A DNA stretch of 64,000 nucleotides from Branchiostoma floridae (lineage: Eukaryota > Chordata > Leptocardii > Amphioxiformes > Branchiostomatidae). This document shows, in pieces, positions 1 to 12,224 of this stretch. Each line of letters starts with the position of its first letter. The first letter of the stretch is position 1. The translations under genes and the position numbers were made by a program. The notes under the pieces are model-generated. The model searched no databases, was not told where the DNA came from, and worked only from the letters and a program-made list of their open reading frames with translations. The stretch lies in assembly GCF_000003815.2 (NCBI RefSeq), contig NC_049987.1, positions 19,626,568-19,690,567 on the forward strand, given 5' to 3'.

Positions 1-180
1 CGGCAGGCTACCAGTGATGATTACATATTGCTTGTAAAGCAAACTCAAAAGCAAACGTTATCATCCAACATATATCTGGTTTCTTTTTTATCGTTGTACG
101 ATAATCTATTTATCTGTTTTTAGAGGGCTTTTTCCAGCTCGTGCATAAAGTGTAAATGTAGGGTTAATCAAAAAAAAAAT

Positions 181-376
181 TCACGGGTCTTAGTGGCAAG
201 CGTGCAGATGTTGACACACTGACAGCACCAAACCCGTAGGTGATTTTGGCACCTTTAGACAAAATAGCCGTGAGGCTTGGTGGGCGTCACTCCACCGTCA
301 TTGGGGTAGGGGCAAGGCGAGTATCGAACTCAGGACCTACTGATTCTGATTCCAACGCGAAAGCCGTTCCGACACA
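181..376 (-). repeat. tRNA-derived SINE copy (head plus body)
   Basis: Read on the minus strand, the 5' part holds a box-B-like GGTCCTGAGTTCGATACTC. It is followed by a body (GGTGGAGTGACGCCCACC, then GGTTTGGTG and CAACATCTGCAC) that recurs on the plus strand at 63593-63710. The two shared blocks at opposite ends of the window, in opposite orientation, show a dispersed family. The copy lies in intron 1 of TMEM53-like gene A. Confidence 0.65.
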
Positions 377-920
377 CAGACACACAGGTTAATTGAAGCA
401 CGTTGATATATATATATATAGGCAAATTTTGACAAGCCTACGTAGCCTTAAGATGGAGCGGTTACGTAAGTATCAGGCCAGTTCCAAACACTGTAGTGAA
501 TTAACTCTCCCCCACACCTCACTACACCTGACAGCGTATAAGGCCACGCTGGCTTAATTCTCTGGATGACAACCGCGCGCGCATTGATTTTGGCCTGTTC
601 TAATCTAAAAGAAAAATGTACGTGACCACATGTGACCAAATGGCATCACTGGTCAATCAAAATGTTATACTTGTCAGAGTATCTGCTCCCATGTTAATTA
701 ATTGGGCACATGGTCAAGGCACGGGGTCACAGCGTCGTTGTTCCCTCTTTAAACAAGAATGGCAATAAAAACATGTCACTGAAATGGCGAACACATTGGT
801 CGTTCCTGTTGAATGACTGAGGCCGTACTAAGGACATTGTGTTGTGTGTTTATGCTGTTATGGTGTTGTTTTGCTAACAAGCTATCGGTGAAGTATAGAA
901 TTCTACATGTCTCCACATAC

Positions 921-1037
921 CGTCTCTTTGTCCTTGTCAGGGAGGTCGGTGACTGCCGTGACGCCCTGTCTATGGAAAGACGCCAGCCCTCGGACACCAC
1001 ACCAACATTGCCGTCCTTTTCTCAGCAAAGCCGTCAT
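921..1037 (-). CDS. TMEM53-like (DUF829) gene A, exon 1 only (gene leaves the window to the left)
   Basis: This is a first coding exon of 39 codons, starting at the ATG at 1035-1037 and ending at a GTATGT donor (915-920) in phase 0. The peptide starts MTALLRKGRQCWCGVRG and ends TDLPDKDKET. It is nearly identical to exon 1 of the two complete copies at 6913-7029 and 10926-11042, which identifies it. The first 25 residues hold five Arg/Lys and no acidic residue, so a mitochondrial-type presequence is possible (inference). No exon 2 or 3 lies between 1 and 920, so the rest of the gene must lie left of the window. A SINE (181-376) sits in its first intron. The plus-strand reading frames over this stretch are shadows. 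Confidence 0.72.
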
Positions 1038-2637
1038 GTTCTCAACACAAATGTGGTCCAAATCAGGCCTGATACATACGTGTGCGGCAAATGTCAGACT
1101 ACTAGTAGGTAACCCTTTATTTTTGTTTTAAACATACGACGCCGATTAGACAAACCGGTCAGACTTCTCTATAAGACAACAACTTTTCGCCGTGGGACAC
1201 AAATTATCTCCATTCAGTGCTACTAATTCAGTGCTTAGTCTGTTTTGTTAGCTGAGTTTCTTTCTTTTCGAATGCTAGTCCACACAACTGTCAAGGGTCC
1301 AGTTTTGGGCAGGGCCTCTGGAATTCCAGCAGCTGCTGGTAAAAAGTGGGTCGAGCAGACTCCCTGGGGGCTGGGGGTATTGGGCTTAAAAGATCCTAAA
1401 TTACTGGGACAGTCGTCCACAGATTGATGGAGTTCCAGCGAGGGAAGCAGTGTTTATTTACTGTTCTTTGTCTGACAGGTATGCTACATGTGTGATGGAT
1501 AAACTCAGTGATTATAAACTCGGTAAATCAGATTGAACAAGCTGCTAGAGCAAACTTGTGTCACTTCTTGCCAAAAAAACCAGAGCTATCTACCAAAATT
1601 CGTGATCAAAGCTTGTCCAGAAAACGAGATATCAAAACCATAAGCACTGCCTTTTACAAGACTTAGTGTACAGTTCAGTACAGCACAACGTTGTTCACGG
1701 CCGACACTGAATTGTCCATTCCAAGTGTTAACTGTGATGGTGTACGTGTTATTTTGATATTATCATATAGCCAGGGGACGTGGGCCAATCAGAGGGCCCC
1801 ATTTCATGCTGGTTATGACGCCGTAACAGCCGTGCATTAAATATTTGATTATCACATATGTGATAAAACTTTTGAAAATTTAAACCAATCAGGAGGACAG
1901 GCAAACAGGACGCTGGACAATCAGAATGAGATATCCAGGAATCGTCCATCTGCCAAGATAGGGGAATAAGTACAGGCATGGCAGGGGGGATGGCTCCCTC
2001 TATTAGCATCGGTAGTGCGTGTTTCTTTGTTCAAAGAAAACATTTGCTGTCTTAAAACAACATTGAATTACCTATAATATTTAAGACAATAAAATCAATT
2101 TCAAGTCATGTCCAATTTAAACTGCAAATGGAAAATAAAATTATTTGCACCCCCGCCCATTCAAGTTCAGACGACAATAACACCACGGTCCGCCATTGAG
2201 TAGCGGTCATGGCGCTGGAGGACCAAAATGCTACCTTTCTTCGGAGAAGTCGTGTCTGGGTTCGTAGCTATAGTGAACGAGATTCTCAAGAGCTGTGAAG
2301 CACAGGGATCCCGGAATACCTCAGGAAAGCCGGCAGAGATTTAGCGCCTGATACGAACGAACTCGACAAACTGGAGAATGGGCGAGTGCAGAAATACGGA
2401 GCGTGCAACAGTTTGTAACATAATGAATCGACTTTGTTCTTATTTTAAGCCTTGGAACAGAAATACATTTCACGTACAAGTTTTATGTTGTTCAAATTCA
2501 CTGTTCAAATGTATATACTGAATAAAAGATGTATGTTTTAGAAAAGAATTTGTCGCTCCTACTCAACTGGAAACTCTACTCTACTCTAATCTACTCTTAA
2601 ATGGGTCAGTGTGGGTAGCTATAGGCTATATGATAAT
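1038..2637. other. intergenic DNA upstream of TMEM53-like gene A
   Basis: The first 700 bases are the 5' flank of gene A and match the 5' flank of gene B (7030-7700). The block around 1430-1580 is the best conserved part and could include the promoter, but I see no convincing core promoter motif. The stretch 1750-2637 is specific to this unit and shows no gene or clear repeat. Confidence 0.4.
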
Positions 2638-2816
2638 AGGGTTAATGACCCACCTTTTCCTCGGTATATATGGTGTCATAACGCCTGGTCCTTTGCTATA
2701 ACCACCTCATAAAACCACTTCGTTCGCTTCGCTCACTCGGTGGTTTTATTCGGTGGTCATAGCAAAGGACCAGGCGTTATGACACCATATACACCTCGGG
2801 GCGGGTCATTAACCCT
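2638..2816. mobile_element. fold-back (hairpin) MITE, near-perfect 80-bp arms
   Basis: The left arm (2638-2720) begins AGGGTTAATGACCC and includes GTGTCATAACGCCTGGTCC. The right arm (2739-2816) is its reverse complement with few mismatches and ends GGGTCATTAACCC. The loop is about 18 bases. No coding capacity is present. The high arm identity suggests a fairly recent insertion. It is absent from the matching place in the next tandem unit (near 7771). Confidence 0.8.
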
Positions 2817-3804
2817 TAATTAATGGTACCTTACACAGAACCTAATTGACTGATTAAATCAGCATTCAGCAATCATTTATTTCAAACATTATCACAAATA
2901 CTAACATTTGCTCAAAAGGAAACGCAATGTATCCGGCCCGTAAAAACTCACACAGCATGCTAGGTTTGAGAACAATATGCTGTCTTTAAAGGCTGGAGCA
3001 ATACAATATTTGTGCGACAAGCCTGATATGCGTAAAACTACCACAAGGTGTCGCCTTTTCAAGTGCATTAATATTGTTCCTTCTCTCAATCTCTGTCTTG
3101 TTGAGTTTTTATAATCTTCAAGCAGATCCTGGGTGGCGGACAGGCAGTATCTATGTACCGAAACAATCTCAATTGGCTGAGCAAGCTCCATATGGTGGCA
3201 CTGAACGGTGCTTGCTTGGCCAAAGGAGACTGTTTCAGTCAATAAAATTTAGCTACTGCCTGTACGTTACCGTGGATCTGCTTGGAGACTAAAGCTGTTA
3301 GACTAATTGTAGTCTTGTAGTTCTTTAACTAATTACCGTTCGAAATGTTTTCTTAAAGCCTTCGACCTCGTCAACCATTAAAACTAGCAGTACTAACAGT
3401 GGATTTGCCAGAAGTAAGTCAAACATCACTACAGTGACAACTCAATGGTATTAAAGAAGACGGCTACAGTAGGGAGATGGTTACTATATAACAGGATTCT
3501 TTGGTCAATGGGAAAACTAACCTAAAGGCCACAATGGCCAGCTCGCCCTTACACATGCGTGGTTATTACTATTTATTATATTACTATGGTTTGAGTATAG
3601 TCGCACATACACCGTGTGTAGGTTTGTTAAAGACTGTATTTACAGTTCGTAAGTATGCAGTTATCCAAGGCATTGACGTGTTCGTCTTTGAGCAGTCTCG
3701 TTTCGTATTTGAAACGCTGGTTGTGGTTTTATATACCTTCATTATCTAAATAACCTTGTTTTCCCGGTATTTTCCAAGCTAATAGAATTAGTTCAGGACC
3801 AAAT
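2817..3804. other. 3' flank of TMEM53-like gene B
   Basis: This stretch is collinear with 7771-8685, the 3' flank of gene C, at moderate identity. The open frames in it are not conserved between the two copies, so I see no gene. It probably holds the 3' UTR and intergenic sequence. Confidence 0.5.
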
Positions 3805-6800
3805 TCACAGTTCTAAAGTATCCAGGTAGTTGTCTAAGGCGCGGACGTACTCGTCTCTGTGCAGCCTCATGTGGTTGGAGTGGACGGAGTCTTCCCAGAA
3901 CTGCAGCCGGACGTAGTGGCCCTGCCGCCGCCAACCCTCGACGCAGCGTTCGTTGTACTCTTTGGTGGACATCGGGTCGTTATGACAACCGTACAGCAAA
4001 ATCGGCGACTTCGGGAGGTTTGTTTCCCAATTTAAGCGGGTCTGAGGAGAAACAGAAATGTCGTCGTGAAAATCATGTCGGCAATATCCTCATGGTGACG
4101 TTGTATTCTATACATTTTATGGTTTTTCCTAGTATTCAGTCCTTTGAAAAATCTAACGTAACAAATACTAATAAAATCACTTATAAGAAGTCAAGCTCAA
4201 CATGTGAAATTGATCTTAACTACATGTGTATTGTTGATTTGCTTTCGCCAAAGATATCTTTGCAACACACATGCGCACATAGACACAGACAAATGGAAGC
4301 ACATTCGTCTATGAAGGTTAGACATCCAGGTAATAAGATATACCAAAAGGAGTTATACAAGCAACTGAATATGATTTGGAAACGGTCAGACAGTGTCAAA
4401 CTAGTGGCCGCAAGTTGAAATGTCTTACAGTTTCCAAATCACATTCAGTTGCTTGAGCAACTGCTTTTTGGCAGAAGGTACTTTCGCTTTGTCGTACTAC
4501 CGGCCAACTAGCAACTAACCAACCAAGCAACCAACAAATAAACAAATAAAGAAAGTAACAACCAAAGGGCCGACAGACAGACCCCCCCCCCAAATAAAAA
4601 TTGGGTTAAATACTCACGAAATCGTGTGATTTCTGCACTCCTGGTATGTAAGTGAAGTAGCTCCACACCCCGGCAGTGTACAGGAGTTTCCCCACAGGAT
4701 TTTTGAGGGACTTCCCGACTCCGATTGCCGCCCCTTTCGTGTCCCCGATCACACCATCAAACACCTGACTCACGACTCTGCCTGGAATCTCGCCATATTC
4801 TGTATTTTCTCGCGCGTGCTCCAGCATCATTGCGTACGGAGCGAACCCAACAGACACGCTGTGAACGATGTACGGTTGTTTCGGATTGGCCTCTGTCTTC
4901 AGGAACTTCAGAGCGTCTACGGCGATCTTCTTTCCAAACCCCGTCGGTGAGAAGGCGTACCGAGGGTCTCCCTTCACCGTCAGAACGTCGTAGCCCCGCC
5001 GGTGGTACAAGGCGCGATGCTTGTTCAACACTTTCCTGCTGGCGTACAGCCATGCGAAGAGCAGCACGAGCGGCCTGTCGTCTGTCAGAGGGGTGCGGTC
5101 AGCTGTAGACTGAACCTCGATGTGTTTGGTGACCACTCGGACGTTGAACTGACTTTTATCGAGTGCAGTAGTTGGTGCGGCTTTTGTATTGTCGTGCAGT
5201 CTCTACAATTATGGAATGAAAATAAAATGAATTAAGTCTCATCGACTTGGCTTGTCCATGTCGTTACTCTCCCACAGATGCTGAAAATGAATGAAGGAAG
5301 GAAGAAATGAACGAGCGAATGAAGATATCTGTGAAGATCTAACTTGGTAAGTGATCGCCTGGTATCCGCACTATTCTAGCTCTAGTTCGCTCCTGCTCCG
5401 GTCACTTGTCTGCAAGTTATTCCACCTTTGAAATAAAGTTGGTAAATTTTAGAGGATGCTTTTTTTCAGTTCGTACATAAACTTAAATTAAGAACAGGTC
5501 AATCAATACACGTTAATAGGCAAATCTTGACAAGCTTACGCAGCCTAAGTTGGATCGGTTACGAAAGCAACAGACCAGTTCCAAACACTGCAGCCATGTG
5601 TAATTAACTCTCCCCCGTGCGTCACTACACCCGACAGCATATAAACTCATGCTGACTTAACTATATGGATGACATGGCCAATAGCATCCCTGGTTAATCA
5701 TAAGTCTATGTTTGCCAGAGGATCTGCTTCCCATGTTAATTAAGGGGCATATGGTCAGGGCATGGGACCACAGCGCCCTTGTTCCCTCTTGAAACAAGAA
5801 TGGCAATAAAAACATGTCACTGAAATGGCGACGATTGTTCCTATTAAACGGTCATCTGGAGGTGAACATATAAGACAATCCAAGCCTGGAAAAGAATGAA
5901 CTGAATATTTAATCCTGTGGTTTAGCAGCTTTTTTTTGCAGCTTTTTCTTTTGCTGGATTTTTCTTCTTTTCACCCTCGCTCATAAGTTTTGGGGTTTCC
6001 CAGGAAAGTCGTCCATAAGATTAAGTCAGCGTGGCCCTGGGCAGTGTTTTGCTTACTGTAGTGGCCGACCTTGTTCCCCCAACGACCCGGAGGTCAGGGG
6101 ACGAGGTAGGTAGGTAAGGTGGACACTTGCGGCACTGCGGAGTTCGTAGATGACTCAACGAATTTTAGAGATAAAGAACAAATTTTCTTCCGTTTTGTAT
6201 ATTTTGTTGTCTTCTAAGTCATACTTTTACGTATTACGCAATATCTAAATCATAGAACATCGCGAAAACAACTTAATAGTGCCAAAGTGAGCGAAACCCC
6301 GCAGTGCCGCACCTGTGCCCCAAGTGCAGTGAGAGTCCACCTGTAGGTAGAGGCGACGAAACAGCCACAGTAGATTATGATAAATTTACCCACGTCTCCT
6401 CGAAAACCTCACTCCACTCAAAACAACACACAACACGTCCTGAACAAAAAATGTCAATACCGACAAATCAAGATTTATACTTTTTTGACACGTTACGCTT
6501 GACGTCCATGACGTCGGAGTACGTCCCTCATTGTCACTCTTTATCCAAACTTAAACTCTGGTCCAGAAGCCACGATGAGTTGAATCACACGGTTATGTTA
6601 ATTGTTACCTTGGTATATTTACGAGTTGTACGTGTCCGTGACTGTATGTAATCTGAATCGGAACCCTACATTGTAGGAATCGGTCCAGCATTTCGCCACT
6701 AGCGAAGCCAGTCTGTCCACTGTGAATCTGCAATGAACTTCTAATTCTTTGACAAACTACCCACCCTGTTTGACTCGGCGGAAGTTTCAGGAGACAAATA

Positions 6801-7029
6801 ATACAAGGTCAAATAGGCCGTGCTCAGGACCTACAATGAACGTGTTGTGTGTTATGACGTTGATAGTATTAGCTAAATGGTGAAATATAGACTTCTACTT
6901 TTCTCCACATACCGTCTCAGTGTCCTTCTCAGGGAGGTCGGTGACTGCTGTGACGCCCTGTCTATGGAAAGACGCCAGCCCTCGGACACCACACCAACAT
7001 TGCCGTCCTTTTCTCAGCAAAGCCGCCAT
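3805..7029 (-). CDS. TMEM53-like protein B (DUF829 family), complete, three exons
   Basis: Exons (minus strand): 6913-7029, 4618-5202 and 3805-4041. All junctions are phase 0 and the product is 312 aa. The start is the ATG at 7027-7029; the GTG-started frame inside exon 2 is internal. Exon 1 gives a basic N-terminus without acids, possibly a targeting sequence. The DUF829/TMEM53 core has an alpha/beta-hydrolase-like layout. A nucleophile-elbow-like VHSVSVG (candidate Ser156) is followed by YGCHNDPMS (candidate Asp256) and the family signature DSVHSNHMRLH (candidate His288 or His291). Human TMEM53 is a nuclear-envelope protein of about 277 aa with no settled enzymatic activity; the Ser/Asp/His assignment here is inference. 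Acceptors are TTGTAG before exon 2 and CTCCTCAG before exon 3; donors are GTATGT and GTGAGT. Intron 1 holds a MITE (6117-6342) absent from the other copies. Confidence 0.85.
6117..6342. mobile_element. MITE with GGTGGAC/GCACTGCGG termini, in intron 1 of TMEM53-like gene B
   Basis: The left end AGGTGGACACTTGCGGCACTG and the right end (reverse complement AGGTGGACTCTCACTGCAC, then GCGGCACTGCGGGG) form inverted termini; the left one has an internal deletion. Both sides are flanked by GTAGGTA. The centre contains AAGTCATACTTTTACGTATT, found inverted in the element at 62118-62384, so the two belong to one family. Confidence 0.65.
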
Positions 7030-8685
7030 GTTCTGACACAAGTGTGATCCAATCTAGGCCTGGTGCATACGTGTGCCGCAAATGTCAAACTAGATGACGT
7101 AGCCGAGTAGACAAACGGGTCATACTTCTCTATAGGACGACAACTTTGTGCCGTGGGGTACAAATTAGATCCACTCAGTGATCAATAGTATGTTTTGTTA
7201 GCTGAGATTCTTTACTCTTGAATGCTTTCAGCACTGATAGAATGTCGGTCAGGCAGCCCTGGGGGCTAAAGGCATTAGGCTTATTAGAACATCCTGAAAT
7301 TCTCGAACATTCGGTCACAGATTGATGGAGTTCCAGCGAGGGAAGCAGTGTTTATTTACTGTTCTTTGTCTGACAGGTTTGCTACATGTGTGATGGATAA
7401 ACTCAGTGATTATAAACTCGGTAAATCAGATTGAACAAGCTGCCAGAGCAAACTTGTGTCACTTCTTGCCAAAAACAGGAGCTGTCTACCAACTAAAAAT
7501 CGTGATTGTGGCTTGTCCAGAACACGAAATATCAAAACCGGAAGCACCTCATACGTGTAAAGTACAGCACATTATAGTACAGCACAGTACAGTACAGTAC
7601 AGTACAGTACGTGTAATGTCCACACTGAATTGTCCATTTTAAGTGGAAATTGTGATGGTGTTATTTTTACATAGTTCATAAACACACCGAATACGAAATA
7701 ATGATGCAACTTTGTTCAAAATTGGTTGAATGTACAGGTCAATCATATGAAGGTGGTACCTATATCCTAAAGGTACCTTACACAGAACTTAATTGACTGA
7801 TTGAATCAACATTCAACAATGTTTTCAAACCTTATCACATGAACGCAACGTATCACGTGAAAAACTCGCACAGCATGCTAGGTTTGAGAACAATATGCTG
7901 TCTTCAAAAGGCTGGAGCAATACAGTATTTGTGCAACAAGTCTGATATGCGCAAAAATACCACAAGGTGTCGCTTCTGCAATTAAGTGTATTGTTCCTTC
8001 CCTGTCTTGTTAAGTTGTTGTAATCTTCAAGCAGATCCTAGGTGGCGGACAGGCAGTATCTATGTACCGAAACAATTTCCATTGACTAAGCAAGTTCCAT
8101 ACGGTGGCAAACGGTGCTTGCTTGACCAAAGAAGATTGTCTCAGTAAATAAAATTTATCTGTCCATCGCCGAGGATCTGCTTGGAGATAAAAGCCGTTAG
8201 TGTAGTCTCGCAGTGCTTTAACTAGTTACCGGTCAATCAGTTTTCTTTAAGTCTTCGACCTCGTCAACCATTAAACTAGCAAATTGCTGCACTATAGTTA
8301 GTTTTATACTAACAGTGGATTTGCCACAACAAAGTCAAACCTGACTACATAGACAACTCAAGGGTATTAAAGAAGACGGCTACACAAAGTGGATGGATAC
8401 AGGATATCGATTCTTTGGTCAATGGGCATGGTAACCTTGAAGACCACAATGACCAGGTGGTCCTTAATATTAGTACAAGTTTGAGTATAGTCGCACATAC
8501 ACCGTGTGTAGGTTTGTTAAACACTGTATGCAGTTATTCAAGGCATTGACGTGTTCGTCTTTGAGCAGTCTCGTTTCTTATTTCAAACGCTGACTGTGAC
8601 TGTGTACATCTTCATTGTGATTCAATCTAAAGAACCCTGTTATCCGGGTATTTTCCAACCTGATGAAATTATTCTCTTACCAAAT
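7030..8685. other. intergenic DNA between TMEM53-like genes B and C
   Basis: The first 700 bases match the 5' flank of gene A (1038-1745) and would hold the promoter of gene B. From about 7771 on it matches the 3' flank 2825-3804. A short (CAGTA)n tract is at 7577-7610. No gene is seen. Confidence 0.5.
7577..7610. repeat. (CAGTA)n microsatellite
   Basis: About six tandem copies of a CAGTA pentamer. The matching position near 1675 in the upstream unit has only one or two degenerate copies, so the tract grew after duplication. Confidence 0.7.
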
Positions 8686-11042
8686 TCACAGTTCTAAAGT
8701 ATCCAGGTAGTTGTCTAAGGCGCGGACGTACTCGTCTCTGTGCAGCCTCATGTGGTTGGAGTGGGCGGAGTCTTCCCAGAACTGCAGCCGGACGTCGTGG
8801 CCCTGCCGCCGCCAACCCTCGACGCAGTGCTCATTGTACTCTTTGGTGGACATCGGATCATTATGGCAACCGTACAGCAGAATCGGCGACTTTGGGAGGT
8901 TTGTTTCCCAATATGAGCGGTACTGAGGAGACACAGGAATGTATTTCTGGTATTAAGTCCGATGAAAAATCTAACGTGACAAATACTGATAATTCACTTC
9001 GAAGAACTCAAGCTCAACATGAGAATTTGATCTTAACTATTGTTGATTTGCTTTCGCCAAAATTTTCTTTGTAACGCACATGCGCACATAGACAAAGACA
9101 AATGAAAGCACAGACGCTTTGTAGTACCACCGACCATCTAACAACGAACCAACCATAATCAACTAACAAATAAAGGACGAAATAAAACAAACAAATAGAC
9201 AAATTAAATTAAGTACTCACGAAATCGTGTGATTTCTGCACTCCTGGTATGTAAGTGAAGTAGCTCCACACCCCGGCAGTGTATAGGAGTTTCCCCACAG
9301 GATTTTTGATGGACTTCCCGACTCCGATTGCCGATCTCTTTGTGTCCCCGATCACACCGTCGAACACATGACTCACAACTCTATCCGGAAACGCGCCATA
9401 TTCTGTATTTTCTCGCGCGTACTCCAGCATAAAGGTGTACGGAGCGAACCCGACGGACACGCTGTGAACGATATACGGTTGATTCGGATTGGCCTCTGCC
9501 TTCAGGAACTTCAGAGCGTCTACGGCGATCTTCTTTCCAAACCCTCTCGGTGAGAAGGTGTACCGAGGGTCCCCCTTCACCGTCAGAACGTCGTAGCCCC
9601 GCCGGTGGTACAAGGCGCGATGCTTGTTCAACACTTTCCTGCTGGCGTACAGCCATGCGAAGAGCAGCACGAGCGGCCTGTCGTCTGTCAGAGGGGTGCG
9701 GTCAGCTGTAGACTGAACCTCGATGTGTTTGGTGACCACTCGGACGTTGAACTGACTTTTATCCAGCGCAGCAGTTGGTGCGGTTTTTGTATTTTCTTGC
9801 AGTCCCTAAAAAAAGAATGAATAATTTAATGAATCAATGAGTGTCTTTTTACATCTTATCGACTTACGTAGCTTGTTCATGTCGTTATTCTCTCACAGTT
9901 GCTGCAATGAATGAATAAATGAAAAAATAAACAAACAAATCAAGATACCTGTTAAAACTTTATTCTTTAACGCGCTATGTGATAGCCTGCATGGTACCCT
10001 TCCTATTTCAGCATGAGTTATGACTGTCTGGTCAGACTTTTCCACCTTTGTCTTTGAAATAAAGTCAGTACTTTTTAGAGAAGTCGTCTTTCTTTAAGTT
10101 CGTGCATATACTGTAAATGATGACAGGTTAATTTAAACACGTTAATAGGCAAATCTTGACAAGCGTAGGTAGCCTTAAGCTGGATTGGTTACAGCAGACC
10201 AAATCCAAACACTGTAGTCATCTGCAATTAACTCTCAACCACACCTCACTACAGCTGACAGAGTAAACTTGAGGCAAATGTCCCCCATTTATCCACTCTT
10301 TAACTCTGACTGTATCTCAATCATGTAGTCCTCCGCTACAGTACAGAAGGCGTCTCACATGTTAGGTATGGGGAATGATATTGGGTGTAAGTGGGACGTT
10401 TGTGCACTGACGGAGTCTTGGCTTCCAGTTTGTGTTTGCGTGTTCTTCTCGTTTAAATGCATACGAGGTATCCCTAATTATCACCTGTCAGGTTTCACCT
10501 GTACTTAATTGGATTGCTTACGTTCTCTTTAGCTTCGCGGGGACTAAATGATTAGAATATGGACAAGAAGCCACAATGAGCAGTATCACACGATATTTCA
10601 ATACTACGATAATATGTTAATTTGGTACTTTATATTTACGTTTCCGAGACTGTATGTAGTCTGAATCATCGGGAACCATATAGCTAGATAATCGTTGTAG
10701 GAATGGGTCCAACATGTTGCCACCAACAAAGCCAGTCTGTCCAACGTGAATATGCAATCAAGTAATCTGACAATAACCACCCTGTTAATTCGGCAGCCTC
10801 GGTTGAAGTTTCAAGAGATATATAACACAATGACAAGGCCGTGCTCAGGACCTTGTTGTGGATTATGACGCTGTTTTGTTGACTAGCTAATAGTGAAATA
10901 TAGACTTCAACATGTCTCCACATACCGTCTCTGCGTCCTTGTCAGGGAGGTCGGTGACTGCTGTGACGCCCTGTCTATGGAAAGACGCCAGCCCTCGGAA
11001 TCCATACCAACATTGCTGTCCTTTTCTCAGCAAAGTCGCCAT
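8686..11042 (-). CDS. TMEM53-like protein C (DUF829 family), complete, three exons
   Basis: This is the tandem paralogue of gene B. Exons (minus strand): 10926-11042, about 9221-9805 and 8686-8922, all phase 0, giving 312 aa. Exon 1 begins MATLLRKGQQCWYGFRG. Exon 2 starts after a TTTTTTTAG acceptor with GLQENTKTAP. Exon 3 begins YRSYWETNLPKSPILLYG. The elbow VHSVSVG, the YGCHNDPMS acidic loop and the DSAHSNHMRLH histidine motif are all kept, and no frame break is seen, so the copy is probably functional. The 5' part of exon 2 is identical in DNA to gene B for 191 bases, while the 3' part differs at several residues (for example AMMLEHAREN versus TFMLEYAREN). Intron 1 is about 1.1 kb, shorter than the 1.7 kb of gene B. 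The 5' flank loses similarity to the array soon after exon 1. Confidence 0.85.
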
Positions 11043-11154
11043 GTCCGCAACAAGAATACCTGTGGCCCAAGCAACTGTATGCTTCATGCATAATTGTGAC
11101 GAGATGTCAGGCTCGGTGACCCTTCAACCACACCTTTCCATAGAGCTCAGGACC

Positions 11155-11528
11155 ATGACCTTTCTCCCGTGGCGGCAATGAGGTCAATGAGGCAAACAGA
11201 CAAAACTTATTTCGAAAATCAGCTCACATTTAATTTTTCCCCAGACCACACACATTTTTACAATATAAGATCAAATAATAAATATTATAACTAGTGTTAT
11301 GCAGCGAAATATGTAGCAATTTAGACTCGAGTACTGATCCCTTAAGAGATGCAAAATAAAAACATAATAATGCAAATATTTGACGGACATGCAGCCATTC
11401 TCTTATTGGTCAATTTTCTAATTTCCATGCTATCATTGGTTGAACTATTAAGTATGATGGACAGTCTTTTGTTTGCCTCATTGAACTCGATTTAGATCTA
11501 TCATGGCTGCCGCGTGAGAAAGGTGTAA
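11155..11528. mobile_element. non-autonomous element with about 55-bp imperfect TIRs
   Basis: The left end ATGACCTTTCTCCCGTGGCG is followed by AATGAGGCAAACAGACAAAA. The right end is the inverted equivalent (TTTGTTTGCCTCATTGAAC, then GGCTGCCGCGTGAGAAAGGT). The AT-rich interior has no coding capacity. It sits at the edge of the TMEM53-like array, about 110 bases upstream of exon 1 of gene C. Confidence 0.6.
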
Positions 11529-12224
11529 TCATACCGTTTTTTTGGTCAACCCTGGAGGGGGGGGGGGCTTTTTAGGCCCTCCCCCTCTAACTCCTGTAAT
11601 TCTTAAAATACTTATCATATGACCACCAATTTTTTGTATATTCATAAAGAAATAATATCTAAAGATTTTACAAACTTTGACGCTATTTCGACGCAGTATG
11701 GCGTATTTATGACATCATCATTTGGATTGTATTGGCTGGAACCATGAAAAAAGAGTACTGCCAGAAAACTTCAAGGTATGCTACAAAATGTTACAGCAAG
11801 TGCCGATAACAGAATAAACAATGTTTAATAACTTGTGTTGCCAATAGCAACATCAATGACGTACAGCGGACGTCATTAAATCATGATTTATGCATATTGA
11901 ATTATGAAAGGTATTCGAGATAACATAAGATTTTATCCATGTAAGAAAATAGCAGTAATATAGCAAATAAACGTAAAAAATTCAGTCAGAACCGAAATTA
12001 GTGATTTTCGTCAAAAATGCCTGTCAACAAACGGCAACACGAAAAATCGAAAATTTTTCATACTGTGTGAAATTGTTGCCAACTGAATCTTAGGAAAACT
12101 CACCAAATTAGGTGGCTAATCCATTTTGTGTCAGTAACGTCATATATACAACTGTTGGACCAGGGCCTCTAGCCTGCCGCCGGGTGATAGGGTATCGAGT
12201 TAACGTTTTACTATTTGATAACAA
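11529..12224. other. intergenic DNA, no gene seen
   Basis: AT-rich sequence with a poly-G run near 11556-11568. No open frame with coding character and no paired termini that I can define. Confidence 0.35.

Larger units (their letters stand above)
1..11100. repeat. tandem segmental duplication of the TMEM53-like gene (three units)
   Basis: The same ordered segments recur about every 4-6 kb. Intron-1 blocks containing GGCAAATCTTGACAAGC lie near 421, 5519 and 10148. Exon 1 lies at 921, 6913 and 10926. The 5' flank containing AGTTCCAGCGAGGGAAGCAG is at about 1430 and 7330. The 3' flank containing GGTACCTTACACAGAAC is at about 2825 and 7771. Exons 2 and 3 recur at 4618/9221 and 3805/8686. Unit lengths differ because of insertions: about 1.1 kb of unit-specific DNA at 1750-2825, and the MITE at 6117. 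The right edge of the array is just past 11042. Confidence 0.85.

Noticed and set aside
813-1131. Plus-strand open frames of 99 and 74 codons
   Set aside because: They overlap the antisense of TMEM53-like exon 1. Their similarity to 10893-11181 is explained by conservation of that exon on the minus strand.
5202-5280. Short ATG exon candidate upstream of exon 2 (ATGGACAAGCC; in gene C ATGAACAAGC followed by GTAAGT)
   Set aside because: The donor is present only in gene C and the phase (1) does not fit exon 2 (phase 0). The conserved exon 1 at 6913-7029 fits in all copies.
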